Part shown: in pieces, positions 7,262-17,192 of the stretch | Layout: the number at the start of each line of letters is the position of its first letter | Position numbering within the stretch: position 1 is the stretch's first letter | NCBI GenBank assembly: GCA_026982075.1 | Contig: JALSHU010000010.1 | Location: 1-33,694, forward strand | Source of the DNA: Sulfurovum sp. | GTDB lineage: Bacteria > Campylobacterota > Campylobacteria > Campylobacterales > Sulfurovaceae | Reading direction: 5' to 3' | Length of the DNA: 33,694 nucleotides | Notes under the pieces: model-generated | Told to the model about the DNA's origin: nothing | Seen by the model: the letters and a program-made list of their open reading frames with translations, nothing else | Database searches by the model: none | Made by a program: the position numbers and the translations under genes

Positions 7262-9256
7262 ATGGCAGTAATGACAGAGCAAAATAAAATGCGTAAAAAG
7301 ATGGCAAACACCATCAGGTTTTTAGCAGCAGATATGGTACAAAAGGCAAACTCAGGACACCCCGGTGCACCTATGGGACTAGCAGACATTGCAGTCGTGC
7401 TTTCTGAAAAGCTTAGCCATAACCCAAAAAATCCAAAATGGCTTAACCGTGACCGTTTGGTATTTTCTGGTGGGCATGGTTCTGCACTTATCTATTCACT
7501 TTTACACCTTTGGGGTTATGATGTGAGTTTGGAAGACTTGAAACAGTTTAGACAACTAGACTCTAAAACGCCAGGGCATCCAGAGTATGGACACACAGAA
7601 GGTATAGAAATCACCACTGGACCACTGGGACAGGGTATTGCCAATGCAGTTGGCTTTGCAGCTGCAGAAGCTTATACTAAAAATCAGGTAAATTCTGAGA
7701 CATGTGAGCTCATAGACCATAAAGTCTATTGTCTTTGTGGTGATGGTGATTTGCAAGAGGGTATTTCGTATGAAGCTTGTTCCCTTGCGGGGCACTTAGG
7801 ACTTAAAGACTTGGTGCTCATTTATGATTCTAACTGTATTACTATTGAAGGGGATACCAACATTGCATGGAGCGAAGATGTTGAAAAGCGTTTTGAAGCA
7901 CAAAACTGGGATGTAAAGAAGATAAATGGACATTGTTATGATGATATCGAAAAAGTCTTAGATGAAGTGAAAACGGCTACAAAACCTACCATCATCATTG
8001 CCAACACCATCATAGGAAAGGGTGCAGGCGATCTTGAAGGGACACATCATACACATGGTGCCCCACTGGGTGAAAAGATTATCGCAGAATCTAAAGAAAA
8101 AGAAGGCTTTGACCCTGAAGAGACATTTACCATCCCTGAAGATGTATTGTTACGATTCAGATGTGCATTGGAAAAAGGCGAACTTGCAGAAAAAGAGTGG
8201 ATACATAGACACAAAGAAGCACCACTGATAGAGCAAAATATTGCTCTGGAAAACCTGCAAAACCCAGATTTTACAGCGATAAAGTTTCCAGACTTCTCAG
8301 AAGATAAAGAGATGGCTACTAGAGACTCCAATGGTAAGATACTCAACGCCATTGCCACTGCTATTCCATCATTTATAGGTGGCTCAGCTGACCTTGCACC
8401 ATCAAACAAAACAGACCTTAAAAACCTAGGTGATTTCCCTAAAGGGCGCAATATGCACTTTGGTATCCGTGAGCATTCTATGGCAGCCATTACTAATGCG
8501 ATGGCGCTCTATGGCACGACTATACCTTTTAATGCGACATTTTTTATCTTTTCGGACTACTTAAAACCAGCTGCACGTATCGCGGCATTGACACAGATAC
8601 AAAACTTCTTTGTATGGACACATGATAGCATTGGTGTCGGTGAAGACGGCCCAACACACGAGCCTATAGAACAACTTAGCCAGTTTAGAGCTTTGCCAAA
8701 TTTTTATGTTTGGAGACCAGCAGATGCTACAGAAAACGTAGAAGCATGGAAAACGGCACTTGGTATGAAAACAGCACCACATGGTTTTGTACTAAGCCGT
8801 CAGAAGCTAAAAACACTCAAACCAAAACGTGACTTCGGAGAAGTAAGCAAAGGTGCATACCTTGTCAAAGAAAGAGAAGACGCAACACTCACACTCATGG
8901 CTTCAGGTTCTGAACTCATGCCATGTCTTAAAGCAGCGTGTTATCTAGCACCTCTTGGTATCAAAGCAAACGTAGTCTCGGTCCCATGTCTTGACCTCTT
9001 TAACGAACAAGATGCAGAGTACAAAGCAAGAGTCATCAGCGCTAACACCAAAGTACTAGCAGTAGAAGCAGCTACTGCTACAGAGTACTATCGCTACGCA
9101 GATGATGTACTAGGCATGACAACTTTTGGAGCCTCAGCACCAGCAAATTTACTCTTTGAAAAGTTTGGCTTTACGCAAGAAGGTATTATGAAGAGAGCTT
9201 GTGCTTTGATGGGTGTGGAGTATAAGGAAGTGGATATTGGAGAGTGTAAACTTTAA
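7262..9256 (+). CDS. tkt: Transketolase
   Basis: A 664-residue, full-length thiamine diphosphate enzyme of the non-oxidative pentose phosphate pathway, moving two-carbon ketol units between sugar phosphates. The TPP/Mg motif is GDGDLQEG (160-167) ending with the Asn in YDSNCI (189-193). HPGAPMG (33-39) and GPLGQGIA (120-127) line the cofactor site. The pyrimidine domain carries GVGEDGPTHEPIEQL with the catalytic Glu region in FGIREHSM. A good AAGGA precedes the ATG at 7262. It is downstream of ispA and ends at a symmetrical terminator. Confidence 0.97.
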   Translation: MAVMTEQNKMRKKMANTIRFLAADMVQKANSGHPGAPMGLADIAVVLSEKLSHNPKNPKWLNRDRLVFSGGHGSALIYSLLHLWGYDVSLEDLKQFRQLDSKTPGHPEYGHTEGIEITTGPLGQGIANAVGFAAAEAYTKNQVNSETCELIDHKVYCLCGDGDLQEGISYEACSLAGHLGLKDLVLIYDSNCITIEGDTNIAWSEDVEKRFEAQNWDVKKINGHCYDDIEKVLDEVKTATKPTIIIANTIIGKGAGDLEGTHHTHGAPLGEKIIAESKEKEGFDPEETFTIPEDVLLRFRCALEKGELAEKEWIHRHKEAPLIEQNIALENLQNPDFTAIKFPDFSEDKEMATRDSNGKILNAIATAIPSFIGGSADLAPSNKTDLKNLGDFPKGRNMHFGIREHSMAAITNAMALYGTTIPFNATFFIFSDYLKPAARIAALTQIQNFFVWTHDSIGVGEDGPTHEPIEQLSQFRALPNFYVWRPADATENVEAWKTALGMKTAPHGFVLSRQKLKTLKPKRDFGEVSKGAYLVKEREDATLTLMASGSELMPCLKAACYLAPLGIKANVVSVPCLDLFNEQDAEYKARVISANTKVLAVEAATATEYYRYADDVLGMTTFGASAPANLLFEKFGFTQEGIMKRACALMGVEYKEVDIGECKL

Positions 9257-9261
9257 GACTA

Positions 9262-9288
9262 TGAGTAAAAAGAAAATCTTTTTACTCA
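9262..9288. terminator. Bidirectional intrinsic terminator
   Basis: A perfect 12-base inverted repeat (TGAGTAAAAAGA / TCTTTTTACTCA) with a 3-base loop lies between convergent tkt and the 9282 gene. The stem is A-rich on one side and T-rich on the other in both directions. The stop codon of the minus-strand gene (9284-9282) is inside the stem. Confidence 0.8.
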
Positions 9289-9968
9289 GGGGGACAAACA
9301 AAATACCGCATATTGATATCTTGTAACGGTGTGCTCCACCCTACATAGTAATTTTTCCTACCATTTTTTACTATCATCACATTCTCTTCAAAATAATGTT
9401 TCATGACCGTAGATATGTTTTCATTTTTACCGTTTACTTCTACTATCCATATAAAGGCTATTTTTTTTAGCTGGTGGACTTCTTTACGTTTGCGTATGAT
9501 GGCACGTAATGTTTCTTCGGCTTCGCAGTCACTAGTTTCTGGGGTCAGTGTGGAGATGTCTATGACTGCTTCTAACCCTTCAACGGACTTTAGCTTTTTC
9601 CAGTAGTCACCTTTTAGTTTATTAAAAAAACTAGGTTCTGGCATCTTTTTTTCCGTAGAGAGCATATAGCTGACATTTTGGATGTATTGTGGTGTATTTA
9701 ACGAGATGTGAGCGAGGTCGCTAAGTGGGTACTCTTCATAGCTATACCCCTCTTCATCTAGCAAATAGTTTTCTTTGAAATACTTGAGTGCTTCGTCTTC
9801 TTTGATACGTTTGGTTTCATGTACAACAGCCACGGGATAGTCTTTTGCACAGCCATAAGGCGTTGAATTAAAAAGAATATGCAAACTTTGTTTTGCATCC
9901 ACAAGTACAGTATGAGAACTAAGGATAATCTCTAAATCATTGATAAAGTCAGGTACTTTTTTGTCCAT
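9282..9968 (-). CDS. Hypothetical protein co-encoded with the MFS transporter
   Basis: A 228-residue, probably cytosolic protein with no signal peptide or membrane segment. I do not recognise the family. It is moderately charged, with an alpha-rich middle (KRKEVHQLKKIAFIWIVEVNG) and a C-terminus ending YFVCPPE. Its ATG overlaps the stop codon of the MFS gene by one base (TAATG on the minus strand), so it is translationally coupled to that transporter and likely works with it or in the same response. A plus-strand 67-codon ORF inside it is a shadow. Confidence 0.8.
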   Translation of the reverse strand: MDKKVPDFINDLEIILSSHTVLVDAKQSLHILFNSTPYGCAKDYPVAVVHETKRIKEDEALKYFKENYLLDEEGYSYEEYPLSDLAHISLNTPQYIQNVSYMLSTEKKMPEPSFFNKLKGDYWKKLKSVEGLEAVIDISTLTPETSDCEAEETLRAIIRKRKEVHQLKKIAFIWIVEVNGKNENISTVMKHYFEENVMIVKNGRKNYYVGWSTPLQDINMRYFVCPPE

Positions 9969-11299
9969 TAGCTTAACATCCCTCTTACTTCATCTTCATC
10001 TATCAGGTCTTTATCATATTTAACCACCGCAATGTGCTCTGTTTCGTTTACATAGCTCTCTACGATAGCTTCATGTTCAGTAAGCGCGGCTACTTTTTCG
10101 CGGTCAAAGATGTCTAGTGAGAGGTAGACATTGCCTCTGTTATTGGGGCTAGGCATTGTGGCTACCCAGATGAACCAAATAACAGCTATAGCCAGTACTA
10201 CCATAGAAAGGACCGCTCGGTCATAGTGTTGCATGAGCCAGCCTGCCAGCATGCCTCCTGCAAAGATACCCAGATACCCAAAAGTATTGGCTACCCCTAA
10301 TGCAGCTCCCTTTTGGTGTACTTTAGCAAACTTGGCTACAAAACTTTGTAACAGAGGTTCAAACATATTGAATCCAATGAAGAAAAATATAACTCCTATG
10401 ACAAATACCCATGCTTCACCTGCAAAGCCCATTGCGAGAAAGGCAATCATAATACAGGCAACAGAAATCATAAATATTTCTTTTCCCTTACCATACTTTT
10501 CGCCAAATATAGCCGCAGGTGCCATAGAGATAACACCGATGACCATCGCAGGAAAATAGACCTTCCACAGCTCTGCTTTTTCCCAGCCAAAACCACCCTC
10601 AACTAGCGACTGTGTCATCACCAAAGGGATGATGAAAAATGCCATGGTCATGGTCAGCCAATGGAAAAAGAAAGTTACATACATACGTGTAAGTGCTTTG
10701 TCTTTAAAAACTTCAAAAAACTTAGACTCTTCTTCGCTGTAGGAATGTATGATGGTCGGAGGTTTGGGTACAGCTGTAAAAAGTATGCCTATAGCCATCA
10801 CAGAAAGTATGGCTGTAAGCCAAAAAAGTTTGTCTATCCCCCAGTTACCACCAACGATAGGAGCGATGATCATCGCTGCAGCAAAACTCATAGCGATAGT
10901 CCCACCCATGATGGCCATGGCATTGGCTCTTTGTTCTTCTTTTACAAGGTCAGCTATCATCGCAGATACTACAGATCCTATAGCACCAGCACCTTGTAAG
11001 AAACGTCCTGCCATGAGCATATATATGTTGTCAGAAAGTGCAGCTATGATGGAACCTACGATAAAGATAAGAAGACCAACCAACAGTATTTGTTTACGTC
11101 CGAATTTGTCAGACATCATTCCAAAAGGTACTTGAAAAATGGCTTGTGTCAGGGCATATCCACCCACAACAATCCCGGCTAAAAAAGGTGTAGCTCCTTC
11201 CATTTCAAGTGCATAAATGGAGAGTACAGGAAGGACAATGAAAAGTCCAAAGAAACGTAATGCAACGATAAGTGAGAGTGGCATGATTTGTTTAATCAT
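9968..11299 (-). CDS. MFS transporter with C-terminal ferredoxin-like domain, YajR-like
   Basis: A 443-residue inner-membrane transporter of the major facilitator superfamily, probably a proton-coupled exporter. Twelve hydrophobic segments fill residues 8 to about 385. Motif A is GMMSDKFGRK (60-69), and RFLQGAGAIGS is motif B-like. After the last helix is a soluble tail of about 55 residues (VYLSLDI, EKVAALTEH, IAVVKYDKD, EDEVRGML) whose beta-alpha-beta-beta-alpha order matches the YAM domain of Escherichia coli YajR. That is my inference from pattern. An AGAGG ribosome binding site precedes the ATG at 11299. It is divergent from rdgB across a spacer rich in inverted repeats. Confidence 0.88.
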   Translation of the reverse strand: MIKQIMPLSLIVALRFFGLFIVLPVLSIYALEMEGATPFLAGIVVGGYALTQAIFQVPFGMMSDKFGRKQILLVGLLIFIVGSIIAALSDNIYMLMAGRFLQGAGAIGSVVSAMIADLVKEEQRANAMAIMGGTIAMSFAAAMIIAPIVGGNWGIDKLFWLTAILSVMAIGILFTAVPKPPTIIHSYSEEESKFFEVFKDKALTRMYVTFFFHWLTMTMAFFIIPLVMTQSLVEGGFGWEKAELWKVYFPAMVIGVISMAPAAIFGEKYGKGKEIFMISVACIMIAFLAMGFAGEAWVFVIGVIFFFIGFNMFEPLLQSFVAKFAKVHQKGAALGVANTFGYLGIFAGGMLAGWLMQHYDRAVLSMVVLAIAVIWFIWVATMPSPNNRGNVYLSLDIFDREKVAALTEHEAIVESYVNETEHIAVVKYDKDLIDEDEVRGMLS

Positions 11300-11338
11300 A
11301 GTAAAACCTCTATTTAGATAAAATTATTATTTTTTAGG

Positions 11339-11416
11339 ACGTATATAGGGCAAATCCCTATATACTACGTTAGCACAGGGTTATCTTTATTAGATAGCCC
11401 ATGTAACTCGTTACAT
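11339..11416. repeat. Three consecutive inverted repeats in the divergent yajR-like/rdgB spacer
   Basis: Hairpin 1 is GTATATAGGG (11341-11350) and CCCTATATAC (11356-11365), extended by ACG/CGT after a 3-base bulge to 11339-11370. Hairpin 2 is GGGTTATCT (11378-11386) and AGATAGCCC (11392-11400), one G-U pair. Hairpin 3 is ATGTAAC (11401-11407) and GTTACAT (11410-11416). They could be operators for a regulator or a structured leader of either divergent transcript. A minus-strand TATAAT lies at 11423-11418 and plus-strand TAAAAT at 11319-11324. Confidence 0.8.
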
Positions 11417-11417
11417 C

Positions 11418-11423
11418 ATTATA
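11418..11423 (-). promoter_or_regulatory. Possible -10 box for the MFS transporter
   Basis: TATAAT on the minus strand at 11423-11418. A start about 7 bases on would give a leader of roughly 110 bases containing hairpins 2 and 1 of the spacer. Confidence 0.35.
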
Positions 11424-11444
11424 GTACGTAAAGGTTAAAAAACA

Positions 11445-12035
11445 ATGAAGTTAGTCCTAGCAACAGGGAACAAGGGTAAATTACGTGAGTTTAAACAGAT
11501 GTGTGAAGATGAAATTGTACCTTTTGCAGACTTGCTTGGTGAGTTTGAGATAGTAGAAGATGGTGAGACTTTTGCCGCTAATGCTCTCATCAAAGCCCAA
11601 ACTATTTATGAGAAGTTGGGTAGTGAGTATATTGTGATAGCAGATGATTCTGGTATCTCACTGCCTCTACTTGGTGGTGCTCCCAGTATCTACTCGGCAA
11701 GATATGCTGGAGAAAATGCCACGGATAAAGAAAATCTCTATAAACTTATAGATGAAGTGAAGAAAAAAGGTGTATCTTCCACATCTGCCTACTATACAGC
11801 TGCTATTGCCATCGTATCTAAGTATGGTGAGTATGTGGTGCATGGTTGGATGCATGGAGATGTTGTAGTGGAGCCTAGCGGCGAAAAAGGGTTTGGGTAT
11901 GACCCTGTGTTTGTGCCTAGTGGGTATGATAAAACACTTGGCGAATTGGACGATGACGTAAAGAGTAAAATTTCACATCGTTCTAAGGCTTTAGAGTTGG
12001 CAAAACCGATTATACAAATGTTAAAAAATAAATAA
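11445..12035 (+). CDS. rdgB: XTP/dITP diphosphatase (non-canonical purine NTP pyrophosphatase)
   Basis: A 196-residue cytosolic house-cleaning enzyme of the HAM1/RdgB family that hydrolyses dITP and XTP to monophosphates and keeps them out of DNA. It has the nucleotide-binding start [12 protein letters not shown] (5-16), the metal and catalytic IADDSGI (66-71), [10 protein letters not shown] (80-89), GFGYDPVF near 151, and the terminal SHRSKAL. Length is typical. AAAGG lies 10 bases before the ATG. It is 11 bases upstream of ciaB and probably in one operon with it. Confidence 0.95.
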   Translation: MKLVLATGNKGKLREFKQMCEDEIVPFADLLGEFEIVEDGETFAANALIKAQTIYEKLGSEYIVIADDSGISLPLLGGAPSIYSARYAGENATDKENLYKLIDEVKKKGVSSTSAYYTAAIAIVSKYGEYVVHGWMHGDVVVEPSGEKGFGYDPVFVPSGYDKTLGELDDDVKSKISHRSKALELAKPIIQMLKNK

Positions 12036-12046
12036 AGAGACAATAT

Positions 12047-13882
12047 ATGAATAAACAAGATTTTATGAAAGACTTGCAACGTATCTATGATGAATTGCAA
12101 ACAAGACAAGCAGAACTTAACAGTTACTACGACCTTTTGGACAAAGATAAAGGGCATGAAAAAGCAGAAAAATTGATTAAGTTTTTCTTAATGATGCTTA
12201 ATATTCCCAGAGATGATGAAGGGTATATGGCAGGGCTTACACGACTTGTAGGTTTACGTGAAGATGCACTAGAGCAAGTGATGCAAAAAAATGGCTTTGA
12301 TAAAAAAAAGATACAGAAGAAAAAAGAGGTAGCCTATGGTTTTGTAAATGACTTTCATACACAACGCCATGAAGCACTTCTGCAGTGGATAGAAGAAGAA
12401 CAGCTTTTAACCCCTTTTTACCGTTCGCTCATTTATGGGGTTCATTATGTTGGCCTTTATATGACGATGTGGCAGAGTGATTGGACACGTCAGGTTATTA
12501 ATACGATTAATCCTGAACTCTCAGAAATGTTCAATAATGATGAGAGTAAAGTGCTTGAGATGCTTAAAGTTAAGTCGCTACTAGATAAAGATCCAGAAGG
12601 TAATTTAGGAGATAGGTGTTACTCAGTACTTCAAAAAGAGGAAGAGGGTTATAGGTCAGTAGCTTATGCAGAAGCATTTCCTCAGCATGTAAAGGCAGTG
12701 AGTGCATCACTCTCGCAGCTCATTAAACGTTTAGAGATAGAAGTAGATGATATTTTTGACCAAAAAGAAGAGTGGATAGCTTACTTGTCTGCACTTGAAA
12801 CGGCTTTTACGCATACAGTGACAGATGAACTCATCGGAAAGTGGGCAGAGGTAGACAGAAAATGGATGGCAGTCAAAACCCCTCTTCAAATTGGACATCC
12901 ACTAGAATACTATGAAGACCATTATAGAAAAGCAGTGGCATTAGAGTGGGATTTGCGCATTGTAAACCCTAATTTACAAGAGGGATCACCTACAAGACAA
13001 AATATTAAGAACTTTGCTTCACTTATGGCAGAGGGGTTTGGAGAAAATGCACAAACCATAATGGCTAAAAATCTTACGCAAGTAGACGAAACACAACTCT
13101 ACATAGGACAGCCTATACTCTACTACGGAGCAGAGTTTAACGGACTTTTTTCGGCACAAGTGGTTCCAAATGACGAACAGGTTTCTGTTGAACTTGGTAA
13201 GAAGATATTTGCTTATGCAGACTTTGTGATGGAGTCTAAAAAATCCAAACCTATCATGAAGCTCTCTGTAGAAACGATGGGAGAGGAATTTATAAAAACA
13301 CAACGTCATTTGATAGACACAGACCCTAAACTTTGGCAAGAGATTTATGACATTTCCACTGTGGGACATGAGTATGGGCATATCTTATGGCTAGATAGCG
13401 ATACTGAAAGTAAGATGAATGCTACAGGGCAGTTTAAAAACATAGAAGAGTTTAAAGCTACTTCTGGAGGGCTTATGGCATTTTTTCATAACGAACGTGA
13501 AGAGCTTAAAGCACATGTGGTAAATGATGTAGTATCACGTGCAGTAGGTCTCATGGCTTGGCGTGAAGTGGGGGAGGTGTTACCTTACTACTGTGAGGGG
13601 CTTATCCATTTAGATCTCCTTTTTGGCTCAGGTATTATCACCTATGATGGGCAAATAAAGATAGACTATAGCAAATATGATACCATGAAAGAAGCCTATA
13701 TCTCTGCCTATAAAGATTTAGCAAAAAATTACCTTGAAAAAGTAGATGCGAGTAAATATTTAGAGCAATATACTGTGAAAAATGAGGGTATTTTTTTACC
13801 AAAAAATGAAAAGATTAAATCTTTTGTAGAGCATTATTATACACGCTATAAGGAGGTTGGTCAACAGACAGTTTCTCTGTAA
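12047..13882 (+). CDS. ciaB: CiaB-family protein with zinc metallopeptidase motif
   Basis: A 611-residue protein that matches the length and features I know for Campylobacter invasion antigen B (CiaB), a family spread through Campylobacterota including free-living sulfur oxidisers. No signal peptide or membrane helix is seen. The notable feature is HEYGH at residues 441-445 followed by EEFKAT at 467-472. This is an HExxH-plus-glutamate zinc site resembling the HExxGH...EECRA arrangement of dipeptidyl peptidase III-type enzymes. The protein is therefore more likely an intracellular metallopeptidase than a host effector in this organism. It lies 11 bases after rdgB. The start has a weak AAAGAGA site. 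Confidence 0.82.
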   Translation: MNKQDFMKDLQRIYDELQTRQAELNSYYDLLDKDKGHEKAEKLIKFFLMMLNIPRDDEGYMAGLTRLVGLREDALEQVMQKNGFDKKKIQKKKEVAYGFVNDFHTQRHEALLQWIEEEQLLTPFYRSLIYGVHYVGLYMTMWQSDWTRQVINTINPELSEMFNNDESKVLEMLKVKSLLDKDPEGNLGDRCYSVLQKEEEGYRSVAYAEAFPQHVKAVSASLSQLIKRLEIEVDDIFDQKEEWIAYLSALETAFTHTVTDELIGKWAEVDRKWMAVKTPLQIGHPLEYYEDHYRKAVALEWDLRIVNPNLQEGSPTRQNIKNFASLMAEGFGENAQTIMAKNLTQVDETQLYIGQPILYYGAEFNGLFSAQVVPNDEQVSVELGKKIFAYADFVMESKKSKPIMKLSVETMGEEFIKTQRHLIDTDPKLWQEIYDISTVGHEYGHILWLDSDTESKMNATGQFKNIEEFKATSGGLMAFFHNEREELKAHVVNDVVSRAVGLMAWREVGEVLPYYCEGLIHLDLLFGSGIITYDGQIKIDYSKYDTMKEAYISAYKDLAKNYLEKVDASKYLEQYTVKNEGIFLPKNEKIKSFVEHYYTRYKEVGQQTVSL

Positions 13883-13891
13883 CGTTTTTTT
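13865..13891 (+). terminator. Possible weak terminator after ciaB
   Basis: ACAGA and TCTGT (about 13865-13881) form a 5-base stem overlapping the end of ciaB, followed after a few bases by seven T residues (13885-13891). The stem is short, so this is tentative. Confidence 0.35.
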
Positions 13892-13916
13892 CACTCATTC
13901 TTAACTTACTTTTAGC

Positions 13917-13922
13917 TATAAT
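13917..13922 (+). promoter_or_regulatory. Probable -10 box for the aminotransferase-hisZ-purA operon
   Basis: TATAAT in the context TTTTAGCTATAATCTCAC, a good match to the Campylobacterota extended -10 pattern. The inferred transcript start is near 13929, giving a leader of about 39 bases. Confidence 0.6.
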
Positions 13923-13933
13923 CTCACTAATTA

Positions 13934-13952
13934 CGCCGTCGTCATGATGGCG
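13934..13952 (+). promoter_or_regulatory. Leader hairpin before the aminotransferase gene
   Basis: CGCCGTC (13934-13940) and GATGGCG (13946-13952) pair with one G-U and a 5-base loop. The hairpin starts about 6 bases into the predicted transcript and ends 5 bases before the GAGGA ribosome binding site (13958-13962). It may stabilise the mRNA or modulate translation. Confidence 0.55.
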
Positions 13953-13967
13953 ATTGCGAGGATTTTT

Positions 13968-15077
13968 ATGTTACTTTTTACCCCAGGACCTACCCCTGTA
14001 CCAGAGTCAGTACGTTTGGCGATGGCTACACCGACACTTCACCATAGAACACCAGAATTTGAAGCGATATTTAAAGAAGCCAGAGAACGTTTACTCACAT
14101 TGCTTGGTATGGACGAATGTGTGATGCTCGCATCATCTGGCACAGGTGCCATGCAGGCATGTATGCTTAACCTTTGCAAAGTGAAGGCATTGACAGTGAA
14201 TGCGGGGAAGTTTGGTGAACGTTTTGGCAAACTGGCCGATGCTATGGGACGTGCAAAAGTCGAACTCAAATATGACTGGAATGTTCCCTGTTCTGTGAAA
14301 GATGTCGAAAATGCTTTAACGAATAACCCTGATATTGACGCAATTTTTATACAAGTATGTGAAAGTGCGGGTGGGTTACGCCATCCGGTAGAAAAGATAG
14401 CCAAAAGAGCAAAAGAACTCAACCCTGAAATCATGGTTATCGCTGATGGGATTACTGCAGTAGGTGTAGAAAAAATAGATGTTTCCAGCATAGATGCATT
14501 GATAACAGGCAGCCAAAAAGCCTTGATGCTCCCTCCTGGACTCTCGATGATAGGTTTTTCCTCGGGGGCGGTAGAAAAGATTGCTAAAGGTGAAGACTAT
14601 TATTTTAATTTAGCTTCTGAAATTAAAAAACAACAGCAAAATACCACAGCATACACAGCTGCAACAACTTTGATTATTGGATTGAATGCTATTTTTGATG
14701 CGATTGAAATCGAAGGTTTTGATGCTCTATATGACAATACACAAAGAAGAGCAGATGCAACGCAAACTGCATTGGAAGCCATAGGATTTTCGATGTTCCC
14801 CAAAGTACCGGCACTTGCTATGAGTACAGTTTTTGATGAAGATGCCGAACCTATTCGTAAACTGCTTAAAACAAAATATGGGGTCAATATGGCTGGTGGG
14901 CAAGACCATTTAAAGGGAAAACTTTTCCGTATTAACCAAATGGGGCTTATCCCTGTGTATGAATCAGCATGGGTAGTCAATGCCATAGAGTTGGCTTTGG
15001 CAGATATCGGTCGTAGAGATTTTGATGGTACAGCTTCTAGAGTTTTTAATGAAAAATATTTTAAAAAGAGTGAGTAG
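13968..15077 (+). CDS. Class V aminotransferase, alanine-glyoxylate / serine-pyruvate type
   Basis: A 369-residue pyridoxal phosphate enzyme of fold type I. The start FTPGPTPVPESV is the family hallmark. SSGTGAMQA (56-64) binds the cofactor phosphate, D160 in VIADGITAVG contacts the pyridine nitrogen, and K184 in TGSQKALMLPPG is the Schiff-base lysine. Substrates cannot be fixed from sequence; alanine-glyoxylate or serine-pyruvate transamination is typical. The ATG at 13968 has GAGGA 5 bases upstream. An in-frame ATG at 13944 lies in the loop of a leader hairpin with no ribosome site. The stop codon is immediately followed by the hisZ ATG. Confidence 0.88.
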   Translation: MLLFTPGPTPVPESVRLAMATPTLHHRTPEFEAIFKEARERLLTLLGMDECVMLASSGTGAMQACMLNLCKVKALTVNAGKFGERFGKLADAMGRAKVELKYDWNVPCSVKDVENALTNNPDIDAIFIQVCESAGGLRHPVEKIAKRAKELNPEIMVIADGITAVGVEKIDVSSIDALITGSQKALMLPPGLSMIGFSSGAVEKIAKGEDYYFNLASEIKKQQQNTTAYTAATTLIIGLNAIFDAIEIEGFDALYDNTQRRADATQTALEAIGFSMFPKVPALAMSTVFDEDAEPIRKLLKTKYGVNMAGGQDHLKGKLFRINQMGLIPVYESAWVVNAIELALADIGRRDFDGTASRVFNEKYFKKSE

Positions 15078-15926
15078 ATGATATTTGAACACGAAATCCC
15101 TTCTGGGTCTAAACTGTATTTTGGGGAGTCTGCAAAGATTAAAAGAGAGATAGAGTTTGTCTCTGCTGAGTTACTTGAAAATTTAGGATTTGAAGAGATA
15201 GTTACCCCACTATTTTCATATCACCAACATGAGAGTTTTGAAGATAAAAAGCCACTACTTAAGCTCAATGATGAAGAGAATCATGAGGTGACGTTACGTG
15301 CAGATTCTACAGCAGATGTAGTACGTATAGTGACAAAGAGACTAGGGCGTTCAACAGAGTCTAAAAAATGGTTTTATATTCAACCAACAGTGACTTTCCC
15401 TACCAATGAGCAGTACCAAATAGGTGCTGAAGTGATAGATGGAAGTTTTGAAGAGTGTGCAAAAACTACCATTATGCTACTTGCTGAGATGAATGCACAG
15501 CCTGTGATGCAAATAGCAAACATTCGCATACCACACTTACTGAATGAAAAGTATGGGGTCTCATTGGATGTCTTAAAATCTATGCATATAGAGCAGATTA
15601 TGGGGGCAGATTTTTCTTGGATAGAACAACTTGTTCGTATGAATGCAGTAAGTGACTTAGATGATATATCCGTATTTCCCACAGATATTAAGGTAGAGCT
15701 TGAAAAGATAAAAGAAGCAGCAGAAAGTGTGAAATATGATAACGTGGTTATTTCTCCACTTTTCTATGCGAAGATGAGGTATTATGACTCTTTAACATTT
15801 AGAATGTTTGAAGACAATACACTTTTAGCAAGAGGCGGTATCTATAATATCGATGGGATTGAAGCAGCTGGATTTGCACTGTATACGGATAAGTGCATTA
15901 TGAATAAAATGAATAAGGGTGAGTAG
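15078..15926 (+). CDS. hisZ: ATP phosphoribosyltransferase regulatory subunit
   Basis: A 282-residue HisRS-like protein without the tRNA-binding domain. HisZ forms a complex with the short-form HisG and is needed for the first step of histidine synthesis and its feedback inhibition. Visible class II synthetase-like features are the motif 2-like stretch around VTLRADSTADVVRIV and FYIQPTVTFP, then IGAEVIDGS, and a late ARGGIYN segment. It begins on the base after the aminotransferase stop and ends on the base before purA, so all three are tightly coupled. hisG is not in the window. A synthetase-like paralogue with another role is the alternative. Confidence 0.82.
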   Translation: MIFEHEIPSGSKLYFGESAKIKREIEFVSAELLENLGFEEIVTPLFSYHQHESFEDKKPLLKLNDEENHEVTLRADSTADVVRIVTKRLGRSTESKKWFYIQPTVTFPTNEQYQIGAEVIDGSFEECAKTTIMLLAEMNAQPVMQIANIRIPHLLNEKYGVSLDVLKSMHIEQIMGADFSWIEQLVRMNAVSDLDDISVFPTDIKVELEKIKEAAESVKYDNVVISPLFYAKMRYYDSLTFRMFEDNTLLARGGIYNIDGIEAAGFALYTDKCIMNKMNKGE

Positions 15927-17180
<1,254 letters not shown>

Positions 17181-17192
17181 AAGGAATTTATG

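Noticed and set aside
8047-8490. A 147-codon minus-strand ORF opposite the transketolase gene
   Set aside because: Shadow frame of a strongly conserved gene, with low-complexity serine-rich translation and no ribosome site.
11339-11416. Guanidine-II (mini-ykkC) riboswitch for the spacer hairpins
   Set aside because: Two or more small hairpins before an efflux gene fit the layout, but the loops (ATTTG, AATAA on the minus strand) lack the required ACGR sequence.
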